Made by a program: the position numbers and the translations under genes
Source: Ancylobacter amanitiformis
GTDB taxonomy: Bacteria > Pseudomonadota > Alphaproteobacteria > Rhizobiales > Xanthobacteraceae
Length of the DNA: 64,000 bases
Assembly: GCF_030814815.1 (NCBI RefSeq)
Contig: NZ_JAUSVR010000001.1
Span: 248,001-312,000 of the forward strand
Reading direction: 5' to 3'
The notes under the pieces: generated by a model
What the model was told of the DNA's origin: nothing
The model's input: the letters and a program-made list of their open reading frames with translations, nothing else
Databases searched by the model: none
Part shown: piece after piece, positions 9,205 to 18,295 of the stretch
How the letters are laid out: every line of letters starts with the position of its first letter
Position numbering within the stretch: position 1 is the stretch's first letter

Positions 9205-10755
9205 TCACTCCCCCGAAATGGCCGGCAGCAGGTCTGCCGCCAACTCTGCGATGACGCCGGAACGCACCAGCGCGTTCGCCGCTTCCATGTCGGGCGAGAA
9301 ATGCCGGTCCTCGTCGAGATGGGGCACCTCGGCCCGCAGCCTCTCCCGCACCGTCTCCAGCACCGGCGAGGAGGCGAGCGGGGCGTGAAAATCGCAGCCC
9401 TGCGCGCTCGCCAGCAATTCGATGCCGATCACGGCAATGGCGTTCTCGACCATCGCCAGCAGCCGGCGTGCGCCATGGGCGGCCATGGACACATGGTCTT
9501 CCTGGTTGGCCGAGGTGGGGATGGAATCGACGCTGGCGGGATAGGCCCGCTGCTTGTTCTCGGAGACCAGCGCCGCCGCCGTCACCTGCGGGATCATGAA
9601 GCCGGAATTCAGCCCCGGCCGCGGGGTGAGGAAGGCCGGCATGCCCGACAGCGCGGGATCCACCAGCATGGCGATGCGCCGTTCCGCCAGCGAACCGATC
9701 TCGCACACCGCGAGGGCGATCATGTCGGCGGCGAAGGCCACCGGCTCGGCATGGAAGTTACCGCCCGAGAGCGCCTCATGCGCGCCCGCCCCGCTCTCGT
9801 CCACGAAGATCAGCGGATTGTCGGAGACACCGTTCGCCTCGGTGGCGAGCGTGGTCGCGGCCTGGCGCAGCACGTCGAGCGCGGCGCCCATCACCTGCGG
9901 CTGGCAGCGCAGGCAATAGGGGTCCTGCACCCGCTCGTCGCCCACCAGATGCGAGGCGCGGATGGCCGAACCGTTCATCAGGGCACGCAGCGCCTCCGCC
10001 GTCTCGATCTGGCCGCGATGCTTGCGCAAGCGGTGGATGCGCGGGTCGAACGGCGCGTCCGAGCCGCGCGCGGCATCGGTCGACAGCGCGCCGGTCACCA
10101 GCGCGGAGCGGAAGAGGTTCTCCGCCTCGAACAGGCCGGCCAGCGCGTTGGCGGTGGAGAACTGCGTGCCGTTGAGCAGCGCCAGCCCCTCCTTGGGGCC
10201 GAGCGTGACCGGGGCGAGCCCGGCGTCACGCAGCGCCGCCTCGGCGGGAAGGCGGGCGCCGTCGACGAAGATCTCGCCCACGCCGATCATGGTCGCGGTC
10301 ATGTGCGCGAGCGGGGCGAGGTCGCCCGAGGCGCCGACCGAGCCCTGGCAGGGCACCACCGGGGTGAGACCCCGGGCGAGCATGGCTTCCAGCAGCGCCA
10401 GCGTCGTGGGCTGGATGCCCGAGGCGCCCTGCGCGAGGCTGGCGAGCTTGAGCGCCATCATCAGCCGCGCCACCGGCACCGGCATGGGTTCGCCCACGCC
10501 CGCCGCATGCGACAGCACGATGTTGCGCTGGAGGGTGGCGAGGTCGGCGTCGCCAATGCGCACCGTGGCCAGCTTGCCGAAGCCGGTATTGATGCCGTAG
10601 ACGGGCTCGCCCTTGGCGAGGATGGCCGCCACCGCCCGGGCCGAGCGCTCCACGCCCGGCAGGCAGGCGGGATCGAGACTGGCGCGGGCGCCCTTGTAGA
10701 TCGCCCGCCACTGGCGGAGCGAGACATGGCCGGGATTCAGGACGATGTCGGTCAT
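9205..10755 (-). CDS. hutH: Histidine ammonia-lyase
   Basis: First enzyme of histidine degradation, eliminating ammonia from L-histidine to give urocanate. The product is 516 aa, normal for the family. The Ala-Ser-Gly triad that cyclises into the MIO electrophile is present in [15 protein letters not shown]. Other family segments include [11 protein letters not shown] near the N-terminus and [14 protein letters not shown] further on. The start overlaps the hutI stop by 4 bp (ATGA), so translation is coupled to hutI. Confidence 0.97.
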   Translation of the reverse strand: MTDIVLNPGHVSLRQWRAIYKGARASLDPACLPGVERSARAVAAILAKGEPVYGINTGFGKLATVRIGDADLATLQRNIVLSHAAGVGEPMPVPVARLMMALKLASLAQGASGIQPTTLALLEAMLARGLTPVVPCQGSVGASGDLAPLAHMTATMIGVGEIFVDGARLPAEAALRDAGLAPVTLGPKEGLALLNGTQFSTANALAGLFEAENLFRSALVTGALSTDAARGSDAPFDPRIHRLRKHRGQIETAEALRALMNGSAIRASHLVGDERVQDPYCLRCQPQVMGAALDVLRQAATTLATEANGVSDNPLIFVDESGAGAHEALSGGNFHAEPVAFAADMIALAVCEIGSLAERRIAMLVDPALSGMPAFLTPRPGLNSGFMIPQVTAAALVSENKQRAYPASVDSIPTSANQEDHVSMAAHGARRLLAMVENAIAVIGIELLASAQGCDFHAPLASSPVLETVRERLRAEVPHLDEDRHFSPDMEAANALVRSGVIAELAADLLPAISGE

Positions 10756-11954
10756 TTGCCTCTCCAGACGCGGGCGTGAAGCGGGTTGAATCCCATGCGG
10801 TAGACCAGTTCGGCCGGGCGCTCGATGTCCCAGACCGCGAGGTCGCAGCTCTTGCCGGCCTCCAGCGTGCCGGTCTCGCCGAGCCGGCCCAGCGCCCGCG
10901 CGGCCTCGCGCGTCACACCGGCAATGCACTCGTCCACCGTCAGGCGAAACAGGGTCGCGCCCATGTTCATGGTCAGCAGCAGCGAGGTCAGCGGCGAGGT
11001 GCCGGGATTGCAGTCGGTGGCCAGCGCGAGGTGGGTGCCGTGCCGGCGGAACAGGTCGACGGGCGGAACCTTGGTCTCGCGAATGAAATAGAACGCGCCC
11101 GGCAGCAGCACGGCCACCGTGCCGGCACCGGCCATGGCGGCGGCGCCTTCCTCGTCCGTGTGCTCCACATGATCGGCCGAGAGCGCGCCGAACTGCGCCG
11201 CCAGCTTTGCCCCGTGCAGGTTCGACAACTGGTCGGCATGCAGTTTCACCGGCAGCCCGAGCGCCTTGGCGGCGGTGAACACGCGCGCCACCTGCTCGGG
11301 CGAGAAGGCCAGCCCCTCGCAGAAGGCGTCCACCGCGTCGGCCAGCCCGGCTTGCGCGATCTCCGGCAGCAGGGCGATGACGTCGTCGATATAGCCGTCC
11401 TTGTCGCCCTTCGCCTCCGGCGGCAGGGCATGGGCGCCGAGATAGGTGGTCGTGACCGAGACCGGCCGCGCCGCGCCCAGCGCCCGCGCCGCCCGCAGGC
11501 TGGCGAGTTCGGCCGCGCGGGACAGGCCATAGCCCGATTTCACCTCAAGCGTGGTGACACCCTCGGCGATCAGCGCATCGAGCCGGGGCAGCGCGAGGGC
11601 GACCAGCTGCTCTTCGCTCGCCGCGCGCGTCGCCGCCATGGTGGAGACAATGCCCCCGCCGGCCCGGGCGATCTCCTCATAGGAGGCACCGGCAAGCCGC
11701 ATCTCGAATTCATGCGCCCGGTTGCCGCCGAAGATAAGATGGGTATGGCAGTCGATCAGCCCGGGCGTGATCCAGCGGCCCTCGACATCCACCACCTCGT
11801 CCGGCGCGAAATCCGGCGCGTCCGACGCGGGGCCGACATGAACGATGCGCCCGTCGCGGCTGGCGATGACGCCATCCTCGATGACGCCGAGCCCCTCGCG
11901 CGACGGCGCCAGCGTAGCCAGCCGCGCCCCCCGCCATACACGATCGCAGCGCAT
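10752..11954 (-). CDS. hutI: Imidazolonepropionase
   Basis: Third enzyme of histidine degradation, a metal-dependent amidohydrolase that opens the imidazolone ring to N-formimino-L-glutamate. The 400-aa protein has the [19 protein letters not shown] metal-binding and substrate segment, the EVKSGYGL motif, [19 protein letters not shown] and [11 protein letters not shown], all in the usual order. The ATG at 11954 gives the usual [16 protein letters not shown]-terminus; another ATG at 11987 would add 11 residues and begin almost inside the operator. It is first in the leftward operon, with the HutC operator just upstream. Confidence 0.96.
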   Translation of the reverse strand: MRCDRVWRGARLATLAPSREGLGVIEDGVIASRDGRIVHVGPASDAPDFAPDEVVDVEGRWITPGLIDCHTHLIFGGNRAHEFEMRLAGASYEEIARAGGGIVSTMAATRAASEEQLVALALPRLDALIAEGVTTLEVKSGYGLSRAAELASLRAARALGAARPVSVTTTYLGAHALPPEAKGDKDGYIDDVIALLPEIAQAGLADAVDAFCEGLAFSPEQVARVFTAAKALGLPVKLHADQLSNLHGAKLAAQFGALSADHVEHTDEEGAAAMAGAGTVAVLLPGAFYFIRETKVPPVDLFRRHGTHLALATDCNPGTSPLTSLLLTMNMGATLFRLTVDECIAGVTREAARALGRLGETGTLEAGKSCDLAVWDIERPAELVYRMGFNPLHARVWRGK

Positions 11955-11989
11955 GGACCCATCCTTCGGCGTGTGGTGACAAGACATCG

Positions 11990-12006
11990 ATTAATGTCTA
12001 TACATA
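11990..12006. promoter_or_regulatory. HutC operator in the hutI/hutF divergent region
   Basis: An exact 17-base copy of the sequence upstream of hutC (ATTAATGTCTATACATA, core GTCTATAC). It is placed 36 bp before the chosen hutI start and 48 bp before hutF, so one bound repressor could block both divergent promoters. The repetition is seen directly; regulation is inferred from the known HutC-subfamily consensus GTnTAnAC. Confidence 0.8.
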
Positions 12007-12053
12007 ATCGCATGATGACGAACTTGTCCATAGCCCTCGGGAGCGATGCCGCC

Positions 12054-13409
12054 ATGACCCGCCTCTGGTTCGAAAACGCTTTTCTGGCAGATGGTTGGGC
12101 AAGGAACGTGAGGCTCGACATCGCGCAGGGTCGCCTCATCGGCATCACCCGCGATGTCGCCCCCGATGGCGCGGACGAGCGCCATGCCCTCGCCCTGCCC
12201 GGCCTGCCGAACCTGCACAGCCACGCCTTCCAGCGCTCTTTCGCCGGCGGGGCGGAAGTGCGCGGGCCGAGCGGCGACAGTTTCTGGACCTGGCGCGAAG
12301 CGATGTACCGGGCGGTGGACCGGCTCGATCCCGACGAGGTCGAGGCCATTGCCGCGCAGGCCTATGTCGAGATGCTGGAAGCCGGCTTCACCCGCGTCGG
12401 CGAGTTCCACTATCTCCACCATGACCGCGACGGCGGAGCCTATGCCGATTGCGGCGAACTGAGCCAGCGAATCGCGGCCGCCGCGAACGAGACCGGCATC
12501 GCCCTCACCCTGCTGCCGGTGTTCTACGCCCATGGCGGCTTCGGCGGGCAGGCGCCCACGCACGGCCAGCGCCGCTTCATCAACGATATCGAGAGCTTCG
12601 GCCGGCTGATGGAATCGGCCCGCCGCGCCGTCTCCGCCCTGCCCGACGCGGTGCTCGGCATCGCCCCGCACAGCCTGCGCGCCGCAACGGTGGCGGAGAT
12701 CGCCGCCATCCTGCCGCTCGCGCAGGGCGGGCCGGTGCATATCCATGTCGCCGAGCAGACCCGCGAGGTGGAGGATTGCCTCGCCTGGGCCGGCAGGCGG
12801 CCGGTCGAGTACCTGCTCGACAATGCCGACGTCGATGCGCGCTGGTGCCTGATCCACGCCACCCACATGAGCGAGGCGGAGACGCTCGCCATGGCGCGAA
12901 GCGGCGCGGTGGCGGGGCTCTGCCCGATCACCGAGGCCAACCTGGGCGATGGCATTTTCCCGGCCCCCGCTTTCATCGCGGCCGGCGGCGCCTATGGCGT
13001 GGGCTCGGATTCCAATGTGCAGATCGACGCCGCCGGTGAATTGCGCCTGCTGGAATATTCGCAGCGCCTTGCCCTGCGCGCGCGCAACGTGCTGGCCATG
13101 AGCGAGGGCCGCTCGACGGGCGAGGCGCTGTTCGCCGCCGCGCTCTCGGGTGGCGCGCAGGCGCTGCAGGGAGCGAGCGGCCTCGCCATCGGCGCACCGG
13201 CCGATATTGTCAGCCTCGACGCCGCCCATCCGTCCCTCACTGGGCGCACCGGCGCGGCGCGGCTCGACGGCTGGATCTTCGCCGTGGCGGGAAATGCCGT
13301 TGACTGCGTCTGGCGCCGTGGTGAAAAGCTGGTGGCGGGCGGCAGGCATCGGGCGCGCGACAGCGTCAGCGCGCGTTTCCGCGCTGCCCTCGACAGGATC
13401 GCCGGGTGA
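12054..13409 (+). CDS. hutF: Formimidoylglutamate deiminase
   Basis: Amidohydrolase-superfamily enzyme that deiminates N-formimino-L-glutamate to N-formylglutamate and ammonia, the branch that needs HutG deformylase. The product is 451 aa. The TIM-barrel metal ligands appear in NLHSHAFQRSF, HIHVAEQTREVEDC, LIHATHMS and GVGSDSNVQID. The segment GEFHYLHHD is typical of HutF. The ATG at 12054 fits the homologous N-terminus MTRLWFENAFL, and the long upstream open frame is a shadow of hutI. It is divergent from hutI across the HutC operator and is followed closely by a RidA-family gene. Confidence 0.95.
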   Translation: MTRLWFENAFLADGWARNVRLDIAQGRLIGITRDVAPDGADERHALALPGLPNLHSHAFQRSFAGGAEVRGPSGDSFWTWREAMYRAVDRLDPDEVEAIAAQAYVEMLEAGFTRVGEFHYLHHDRDGGAYADCGELSQRIAAAANETGIALTLLPVFYAHGGFGGQAPTHGQRRFINDIESFGRLMESARRAVSALPDAVLGIAPHSLRAATVAEIAAILPLAQGGPVHIHVAEQTREVEDCLAWAGRRPVEYLLDNADVDARWCLIHATHMSEAETLAMARSGAVAGLCPITEANLGDGIFPAPAFIAAGGAYGVGSDSNVQIDAAGELRLLEYSQRLALRARNVLAMSEGRSTGEALFAAALSGGAQALQGASGLAIGAPADIVSLDAAHPSLTGRTGAARLDGWIFAVAGNAVDCVWRRGEKLVAGGRHRARDSVSARFRAALDRIAG

Positions 13410-13420
13410 GGGAGTTTTCG

Positions 13421-13816
13421 ATGGCGCCGCAATTCTTCATGATTCCCGGCGCACCGACGCCGGTCGCGCCCTTCAGCCACGCCGTCGAGGCGGATGGCTG
13501 GGTGTTCGTCACCGGCCAGATGCCGACCTGGCCGGACGATGATTCCCGCCCGCTACCCGAGGGCGCCGAGGCCCAGACCCGCCGCGTGATGGACAATCTG
13601 GTCATCGTGCTGGCAGGGCTGGGGCTGGATCTGTCCCATGTCGTGCAGGCGCGGGTCTATCTCACCGAGTTCAAGCGGGATTACCCCGAGATGAACACGG
13701 CCTATGCCTCGTATTTCCCCGAGAATCGCCGGCCGGCCCGCACCTGCGTGGGCGTCACCGGCCTCGCCCGCGATGCGCTGGTGGAGATCGATTTCATCGC
13801 CCGCCGGCCGGACTGA
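13421..13816 (+). CDS. RidA family protein (YjgF/YER057c/UK114)
   Basis: Small trimeric enamine/imine deaminase-family protein, 131 aa. It shows the family core with WVFVTGQMP, the AQTRRVMDNLVIVL helix, ARVYLTEFKRDY and the C-terminal PARTCVGVTGLARDALVEIDFIA, whose Arg in PARTC corresponds to the substrate-binding arginine of RidA. GGGAG lies before the ATG at 13421; a GTG at 13406 overlapping the hutF stop is less likely. Co-transcription with hutF suggests it clears a reactive imine or side product of histidine degradation, but this is inference. Confidence 0.88.
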   Translation: MAPQFFMIPGAPTPVAPFSHAVEADGWVFVTGQMPTWPDDDSRPLPEGAEAQTRRVMDNLVIVLAGLGLDLSHVVQARVYLTEFKRDYPEMNTAYASYFPENRRPARTCVGVTGLARDALVEIDFIARRPD

Positions 13817-13837
13817 CACGCCGGACCGACGCGAACG

Positions 13838-13875
13838 GGACAAGGCAGCGCCGCACGGCACCGCCTTGTCCTTTT
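13838..13875 (+). terminator. Rho-independent terminator after the hutF-rid operon
   Basis: Stem GGACAAGGC / GCCTTGTCC with a GC-rich loop region, followed directly by TTTT on the plus strand, 21 bp after the RidA stop and 20 bp before the end of the convergent hydrolase gene. Confidence 0.8.
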
Positions 13876-13895
13876 GCCCGGCGCGGAAACCGGCG

Positions 13896-14597
13896 TCAGA
13901 CCACTTTCACGTCCAGTGTGCCGACCCCGTCGACGCCGCCTTCCAGATGGTCGCCGCGCACGATGGCGCCCACTCCGGCCGGCGTGCCGGACATGATGAT
14001 GTCGCCGGCCTTCAGCTCGAACAGGCCGGAGAGGTAGGAGATCATCTCCGGCACCTTCCAGATCATCTGGTTGAGGTCGCCGCTCTGGCGCAGCGCGCCA
14101 TTGACCTTGAGCCACACCTTGCCGCTCGCGGGATGGCCGATCTTCGCGGCCGGCACCAGCGCCGAGGACGGGGCGGAGGCCTCGAAGGCCTTGCCCACTT
14201 CCCACGGACGGCCCAGTTTCTTGGCCTCGCCCTGCAGGTCGCGGCGGGTCATGTCGAGCCCGATGCCGTAGCCCCACACATGCTCCAGCGCCTTCTCGAC
14301 CGGGATGTTGATCCCGCCCTTGCCGATGGCGACAAGCATCTCAAGCTCGTAATGCACATCGCTCGACTTGTCGGGATAGGGGAAGGTGCCGTTGGTGATG
14401 ACGTTGTCGGGGTTCTTCTGGAAGAAGAAGGGCGGCTCCTTGTCGGGATCGTGCCCCATCTCTATGGCGTGCTCGGCATAGTTGCGGCCGACGCAATAGA
14501 TGCGATGGATGGGGAACAGCTTGTCCGAGCCCTCGACGGGCAGCGTCGGAATGCCGGGCGGCGAGATCACGTAGTGGGTGTCGATAGGCGCGTTCAT
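13896..14597 (-). CDS. Fumarylacetoacetate hydrolase family protein (acylpyruvate/fumarylpyruvate hydrolase-like)
   Basis: Metal-dependent C-C bond hydrolase, 233 aa, one FAH domain. The segment RIYCVGRNYAEHAIEMGHD followed by PPFFFQKNPDNV and HYELEMLVAIGKGG provides the metal-binding glutamates; the C-terminal part has MSGTPAGVGAIVRGD. The length and the start ISPPGIPTLPVEGSDKLFPI resemble fumarylpyruvate hydrolases of gentisate pathways, but closely related acylpyruvases are not separable by eye. Its ATG overlaps the stop of the upstream ABC permease by 1 nt, so it is the last gene of the NitT/TauT-type transporter operon. This suggests the imported compound is processed to a fumaryl- or acyl-pyruvate. 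Confidence 0.85.
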   Translation of the reverse strand: MNAPIDTHYVISPPGIPTLPVEGSDKLFPIHRIYCVGRNYAEHAIEMGHDPDKEPPFFFQKNPDNVITNGTFPYPDKSSDVHYELEMLVAIGKGGINIPVEKALEHVWGYGIGLDMTRRDLQGEAKKLGRPWEVGKAFEASAPSSALVPAAKIGHPASGKVWLKVNGALRQSGDLNQMIWKVPEMISYLSGLFELKAGDIIMSGTPAGVGAIVRGDHLEGGVDGVGTLDVKVV

Positions 14598-15349
14598 CAG
14601 CGTACTCCAGCGTAATAGTCGACGCGTTTCTCTAGGGATTCGATAAGGCCCGACAGCAGCATAGCTGCCGCGAACAGGATGATGGTAAGGGCCCAGAAAT
14701 TCTCCATGTCGAAGTTGCGCGAGTAGAGCTCGAACAATTCGCCATAGCCGAGGATCGAGACCAGCAGCTGCCCGATCACCACGCCCTTCACGCCACGGAT
14801 GACGCCAAGGCGGATGCCGGCGAGAATCTCCGGCAGTGCCGACAGCAGGATGATCCGGAAATAGAGGGCGAAGCGTGAGGCGCCGTAGCTGCGGCCCATC
14901 TCGATCAGCGAGGGCGGCACGCCCTGGATGCCGGCGCGCGTATCGAGCACGATGATCCACACCGCGAACAGGAACACGGTGACGACCACCGTCGTCTCGC
15001 CCATGCCGAACAGGATCATCAGCACCGGCACCAGCGCCGAGAGCGGCGCCGAGACGAAGATGTTGACCCAGATGCCGAGCAGGTTGTCGGCGGCGACCGA
15101 GCGCCCCATCAGCACGCCGATCGCCACGCCGACAAGGATGGCGAGCGCCATGCCGACAAGGAAGCTGTTCAGCGTGGTGATCGCCGCCGCCTGCCAGGTG
15201 CCGGTCTGCACCAGCGCCACGGCGGCCACGAGGACATCGGAGAGCGGAGGAATGAGGAACAGCGCACCCGAGCGCCCGACCAGTTCCCAGATGGCGCACC
15301 AGACGATGAGCGAGGCCATCATCGGCACGCGATAGCCGAACAATTTCAT
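14597..15349 (-). CDS. NitT/TauT-family ABC transporter permease (second permease)
   Basis: Inner-membrane permease, 250 aa, with about six hydrophobic segments and the conserved cytoplasmic EAA loop (EMGRSYGASRFALYFRIILL, then a SALPEILAGIRLG continuation). The N-terminus ASLIVWCAIWELVGRSG and the IPPLSDVL motif are typical of SsuC/TauC-like permeases for nitrate, taurine, sulfonates, aromatic acids or pyrimidines. It is separated from the ATPase gene by a 111-bp palindromic repeat and overlaps the downstream hydrolase gene by 1 nt. It is paralogous to the permease at 16271, so the importer may use a heterodimeric membrane channel. Confidence 0.9.
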   Translation of the reverse strand: MKLFGYRVPMMASLIVWCAIWELVGRSGALFLIPPLSDVLVAAVALVQTGTWQAAAITTLNSFLVGMALAILVGVAIGVLMGRSVAADNLLGIWVNIFVSAPLSALVPVLMILFGMGETTVVVTVFLFAVWIIVLDTRAGIQGVPPSLIEMGRSYGASRFALYFRIILLSALPEILAGIRLGVIRGVKGVVIGQLLVSILGYGELFELYSRNFDMENFWALTIILFAAAMLLSGLIESLEKRVDYYAGVR

Positions 15350-15359
15350 GCCGCCCTCC

Positions 15360-15462
15360 TAGAACGTTTCAGTGCTTCGCAGAGATATTGAAACGTTCTA
15401 TGCTTTTGTCTGTACGCATTTTCTTCACGCGAACCGGTATCCACTTCGCTCGAAAATGCTCT
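15360..15462. repeat. Interspersed intergenic repeat inside an ABC operon
   Basis: A 12-bp inverted repeat (TAGAACGTTTCA at 15360-15371 and TGAAACGTTCTA at 15389-15400, 17-bp loop) is followed by GCGAACCGGTATCCACTTCG and GCTCGAAAATGCTCTA. Read on the minus strand, this is the AGAGCATTTTCGAGC-AAGTGGATACCGGTTCGC element that recurs between genes in many Hyphomicrobiales. It fills the gap between the ATPase and the second permease and reaches the ATPase stop codon. Recognition is from memory of the family. Confidence 0.7.
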
Positions 15463-16267
15463 AATCCACATAGCGCTTCAGCCCCTGCCAGATCTCCTCG
15501 ACCGTATCGAGATAGGACTGATCGCGGCGGATGGCGTCCGGCGAGGCCGAGCGGTCGATTTCCGGCTCGATGATCTGGGAAATGCGGCCGGGACGGCGGG
15601 AGAGGATGACGATGCGGTCCGAGCAATAGACCGCCTCCTCGATCGAGTGGGTGACGAAGATGAAGGTCTTCTTCTCCTTCTCGACGAGGCTGAGCAGGTC
15701 TTCCTGGAACTTGCGCCGGTTCTGCTCGTCCACCGCCGAGAACGGCTCGTCGAGCAGCAGCACGTCCGCATTCACCGCGAAGGCGCGGGCGAGGCCGACG
15801 CGCTGGCGCATGCCGCCCGAGAGTTCGTGCGGGTATTTGCTCTCGAAACCGGTCAGCCCCACCTCGGCGATGTATTTCGCCGCGATGGCCTGCCGCTCGT
15901 CCCGGCCCATGCCCTTCAGCTCAAGGCCGAAGGCGACGTTGCGCATCACCGTGGCCCAGGGCATCAGCGCGAAATCCTGGAACACGAAGGCCCGCTCCGG
16001 GCCGGGGCCGGTGACGACCTGGCCGTTGACGCGGATCTCGCCCGCCGTCGCCGGGATCAGGCCGGCTATGATCTTGAGCAGCGTGGTCTTGCCGCAGCCG
16101 GAGGGGCCGAGCAGCGTGGTGAGCTTGCCGCGGGGGAAATCGAGGTCGATGGCGCGCAGCGCCTCCACCTCGCTATAGAGCTTGGAGATGCCGCGCACCT
16201 CGACGGCCACGTCGGAGCCGGCAAGGCGGGTGGCGGCAGCGGTCGCCTGGGCGGTGATGTTGCGCAT
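15461..16267 (-). CDS. NitT/TauT-family ABC transporter ATP-binding protein
   Basis: ATPase of the importer, 268 aa, single nucleotide-binding domain. Walker A is GPSGCGKTT, the Q-loop is FVFQDFALMPW, the signature is LSGGMRQRVGLARAF and Walker B is VLLLDEPFSAVD, with the switch histidine in FVTHSIEEAV. These match SsuB/TauB/NrtD-type ATPases. It follows the first permease by 3 bp. An interspersed repeat begins at its stop codon. Confidence 0.95.
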   Translation of the reverse strand: MRNITAQATAAATRLAGSDVAVEVRGISKLYSEVEALRAIDLDFPRGKLTTLLGPSGCGKTTLLKIIAGLIPATAGEIRVNGQVVTGPGPERAFVFQDFALMPWATVMRNVAFGLELKGMGRDERQAIAAKYIAEVGLTGFESKYPHELSGGMRQRVGLARAFAVNADVLLLDEPFSAVDEQNRRKFQEDLLSLVEKEKKTFIFVTHSIEEAVYCSDRIVILSRRPGRISQIIEPEIDRSASPDAIRRDQSYLDTVEEIWQGLKRYVD

Positions 16268-16270
16268 GGG

Positions 16271-17101
16271 TCAGGTCCTCCGCTTCTCGGGGCGCAGCAC
16301 GCGCAGCTCGAAGGCTTCCAGCGCGGCCAGCGTCAGCGTCGACACAAGGATGATGGAGACCACGGCCGCGTACATTTCCGGGTAGTCCGCCACCGAGCGG
16401 TGATAGGTGATGAGATCGCCGATGCCGGTCGGGGTGATCAGCAGTTCCGCCAGGATCACGCCGATGAAACCGGCGGCCAGCCCGAGCCGCAGGCCGGCAA
16501 AGATAACCGGCGAGGCATCGGGAATGATGATCTTGGTGATGCGCTGCCAACGCGTGCCCTGGAACGAGACGCACATCGCCACCAATGACGGATTGGCATT
16601 TCGCACCGCCTTGTAGCCGTTCAGCGCGATGACCGGCAGCGCCAGCATGATGACCGCCAGCGTCTTGGCCATGAGCCCGATGCCGTACACGAAGGTGATG
16701 AGCGGAATCAGCGCCGCCATCGGCGCGGCCTGCAGCACGATGAATACCGGCGCGACCAGCCATTCGGCAAAGCGCGACAGCCCCATCACGATACCCACCC
16801 CGACGCCGACCACCGCGGAGATGGCGATGCCGATGACGAGCGGCTGCAGCGTCTGCGCATAGGCCGCCACGAAGGCGCCGTTGAACAGCATGGTGAGGAA
16901 GGCGCGCAGGGTCTCCAGAAAGGTCGGGAAGGCGAAGCTGATCGGAACGCGACCGGCAATCTCCCAGACGAGGAAGAAAAGGCCGATCGACGCCGTCCGC
17001 CAGAGCGCCGTGCGATGCTCCGAGAGCTTCCTCCACAGGAAGGAAGCCTCGGTGCTGGGGAGGGCTCGTGGCGAGCCCTTCACATGCAGGGGCAACGACA
17101 T
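16271..17101 (-). CDS. NitT/TauT-family ABC transporter permease (first permease)
   Basis: Inner-membrane permease, 276 aa, with a soluble N-terminal extension of about 30 residues and about six membrane segments. The EAA loop reads SFQGTRWQRITKIIIPDASP followed by VIFAGLRLGLAAGFIG. It shares the SsuC/TauC architecture with the permease at 14597 but differs in sequence throughout. It follows the binding-protein gene by 10 bp and precedes the ATPase by 3 bp. Confidence 0.92.
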   Translation of the reverse strand: MSLPLHVKGSPRALPSTEASFLWRKLSEHRTALWRTASIGLFFLVWEIAGRVPISFAFPTFLETLRAFLTMLFNGAFVAAYAQTLQPLVIGIAISAVVGVGVGIVMGLSRFAEWLVAPVFIVLQAAPMAALIPLITFVYGIGLMAKTLAVIMLALPVIALNGYKAVRNANPSLVAMCVSFQGTRWQRITKIIIPDASPVIFAGLRLGLAAGFIGVILAELLITPTGIGDLITYHRSVADYPEMYAAVVSIILVSTLTLAALEAFELRVLRPEKRRT

Positions 17102-17111
17102 GCTCCCGGCC

Positions 17112-18116
17112 TCAGTTCGTGCCGACCTTGCCGAGCACGCGGTTCAGCGGCTCCAGCGACCAGAACTCCTCGATCTTGAGGCTCGCGGGCTGGCCGGTGA
17201 GCTGGCCCGACAGCGTGTAGAAGGCGAAGTCGTCCTTGGCCGCCGCCTCGCCGCCGCCATTGAGCGGGAATGCCTTGCCCTCCGCGAGTTCGGTGAAATA
17301 GGGCACGATGCTCTTCGCCTGGTCGGCCGGCAGGTCGGGCAGCAGATTGTACTTGGCGCGCCATTCGGCGACGACCGCCGGGTTCTTCGTCACCTCGCGC
17401 CAGGTGGTGAGGACGGATTCGACGATGATGTCGACCTCCTTCTGGTTCTTGTCGAGGAAGTCCTGCCGGGCGAACAGCGCCTCGTCCGTCGCGTTGACGC
17501 CATCCATCGGCAGCACGATGAACTTGCCGGGCGCCTTCTCCTCCAGCAGGCGGCGGCCGGCGGCATCGACGATGCTGGCCTTCACATTGCCCTGGATGAG
17601 CGCGCCCGCACGCACCTCGGAACCGGGGATGTAGCTGATCTTGGAGAACTTTATGCCCTGCTTGTCCTCCATAAGCCGCATGATCGCCTCGGTGCCCGAG
17701 CCGCGCGAATGGACCGCCACCTCCTGGCCGTCGAGGTCCTTCCAGGTCTTGTAGGACGCGGCGTTGACCACGGGGTAGAAGCGCAGCGTCGAAAGCTGGA
17801 GGAAGAGGCGCACCGGTACCTTCACCTTCTGGATGAGGGCATAGGGACCACCGACGCCGATATCCGCCTGCCCGCTCACCACCGCCTGCGCGGCGATGTC
17901 CTCGGACTTCAGATAGGTCATCTCGATCTCGACACCCTTCTGCCGGGCCAGTTCGAAGGCCGCGAGCAGATGCAGGTTTTCCACGCTGGCGATGTCGCCA
18001 TAAGCGACCCGCACCTTCGCTTCCGCCGAGGGCGCGAAGGCGATGACGGCGCCGAAGCCGAGCACGGCAGCGGCACCGGACAGGCGGCGAATTCCGGACG
18101 TGAGGTTGCTGAGCAT
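17112..18116 (-). CDS. NitT/TauT-family ABC transporter substrate-binding protein
   Basis: Periplasmic solute-binding protein, 334 aa, first gene of this leftward operon. The signal peptide runs from MLSNLTSGIRRLSGAAAV to an Ala-rich cleavage site (PSAEA-KVRVAYG). The mature part has the SsuA/ThiY-like pattern: an early segment AFELARQKGVEIEMTYLKSE, then AVVSGQADIGVGGPYALIQK and GQEVAVHSRGSGTEAIM. The ATG at 18116 is chosen because it starts the signal peptide. The ligand is unknown; the downstream fumarylpyruvate-hydrolase-like gene hints at an aromatic or dicarboxylic compound. Confidence 0.9.
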   Translation of the reverse strand: MLSNLTSGIRRLSGAAAVLGFGAVIAFAPSAEAKVRVAYGDIASVENLHLLAAFELARQKGVEIEMTYLKSEDIAAQAVVSGQADIGVGGPYALIQKVKVPVRLFLQLSTLRFYPVVNAASYKTWKDLDGQEVAVHSRGSGTEAIMRLMEDKQGIKFSKISYIPGSEVRAGALIQGNVKASIVDAAGRRLLEEKAPGKFIVLPMDGVNATDEALFARQDFLDKNQKEVDIIVESVLTTWREVTKNPAVVAEWRAKYNLLPDLPADQAKSIVPYFTELAEGKAFPLNGGGEAAAKDDFAFYTLSGQLTGQPASLKIEEFWSLEPLNRVLGKVGTN

Positions 18117-18209
18117 TTCATTCTCCCTGGTTCCGCGTGGTTTTTCCCACGGCTGGCCCAACTGGCGAGGTTGGATACCAATTTATCTTTGGTTTATATT
18201 GGCCCTCTG

Positions 18210-18241
18210 GTTTGGTCAAGCTCACATGCGCTTGACCAAAC
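18210..18241. promoter_or_regulatory. Inverted repeat, probable GntR/FCD operator
   Basis: Arms GTTTGGTCAAG (18210-18220) and CTTGACCAAAC (18231-18241) are perfect 11-bp inverted copies with a 10-bp spacer, centred in the divergent region between the ABC importer and the regulator at 18296. Related TTGGT/ACCAA half-sites occur on either side (18178-18202 and 18264-18283), suggesting several binding sites. Assignment to the adjacent regulator is inferred. Confidence 0.65.
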
Positions 18242-18295
18242 GATTCTGGCGTCGCATATATCGAACCAATCTAAACTTTGGTTGAGCCCGCACCC

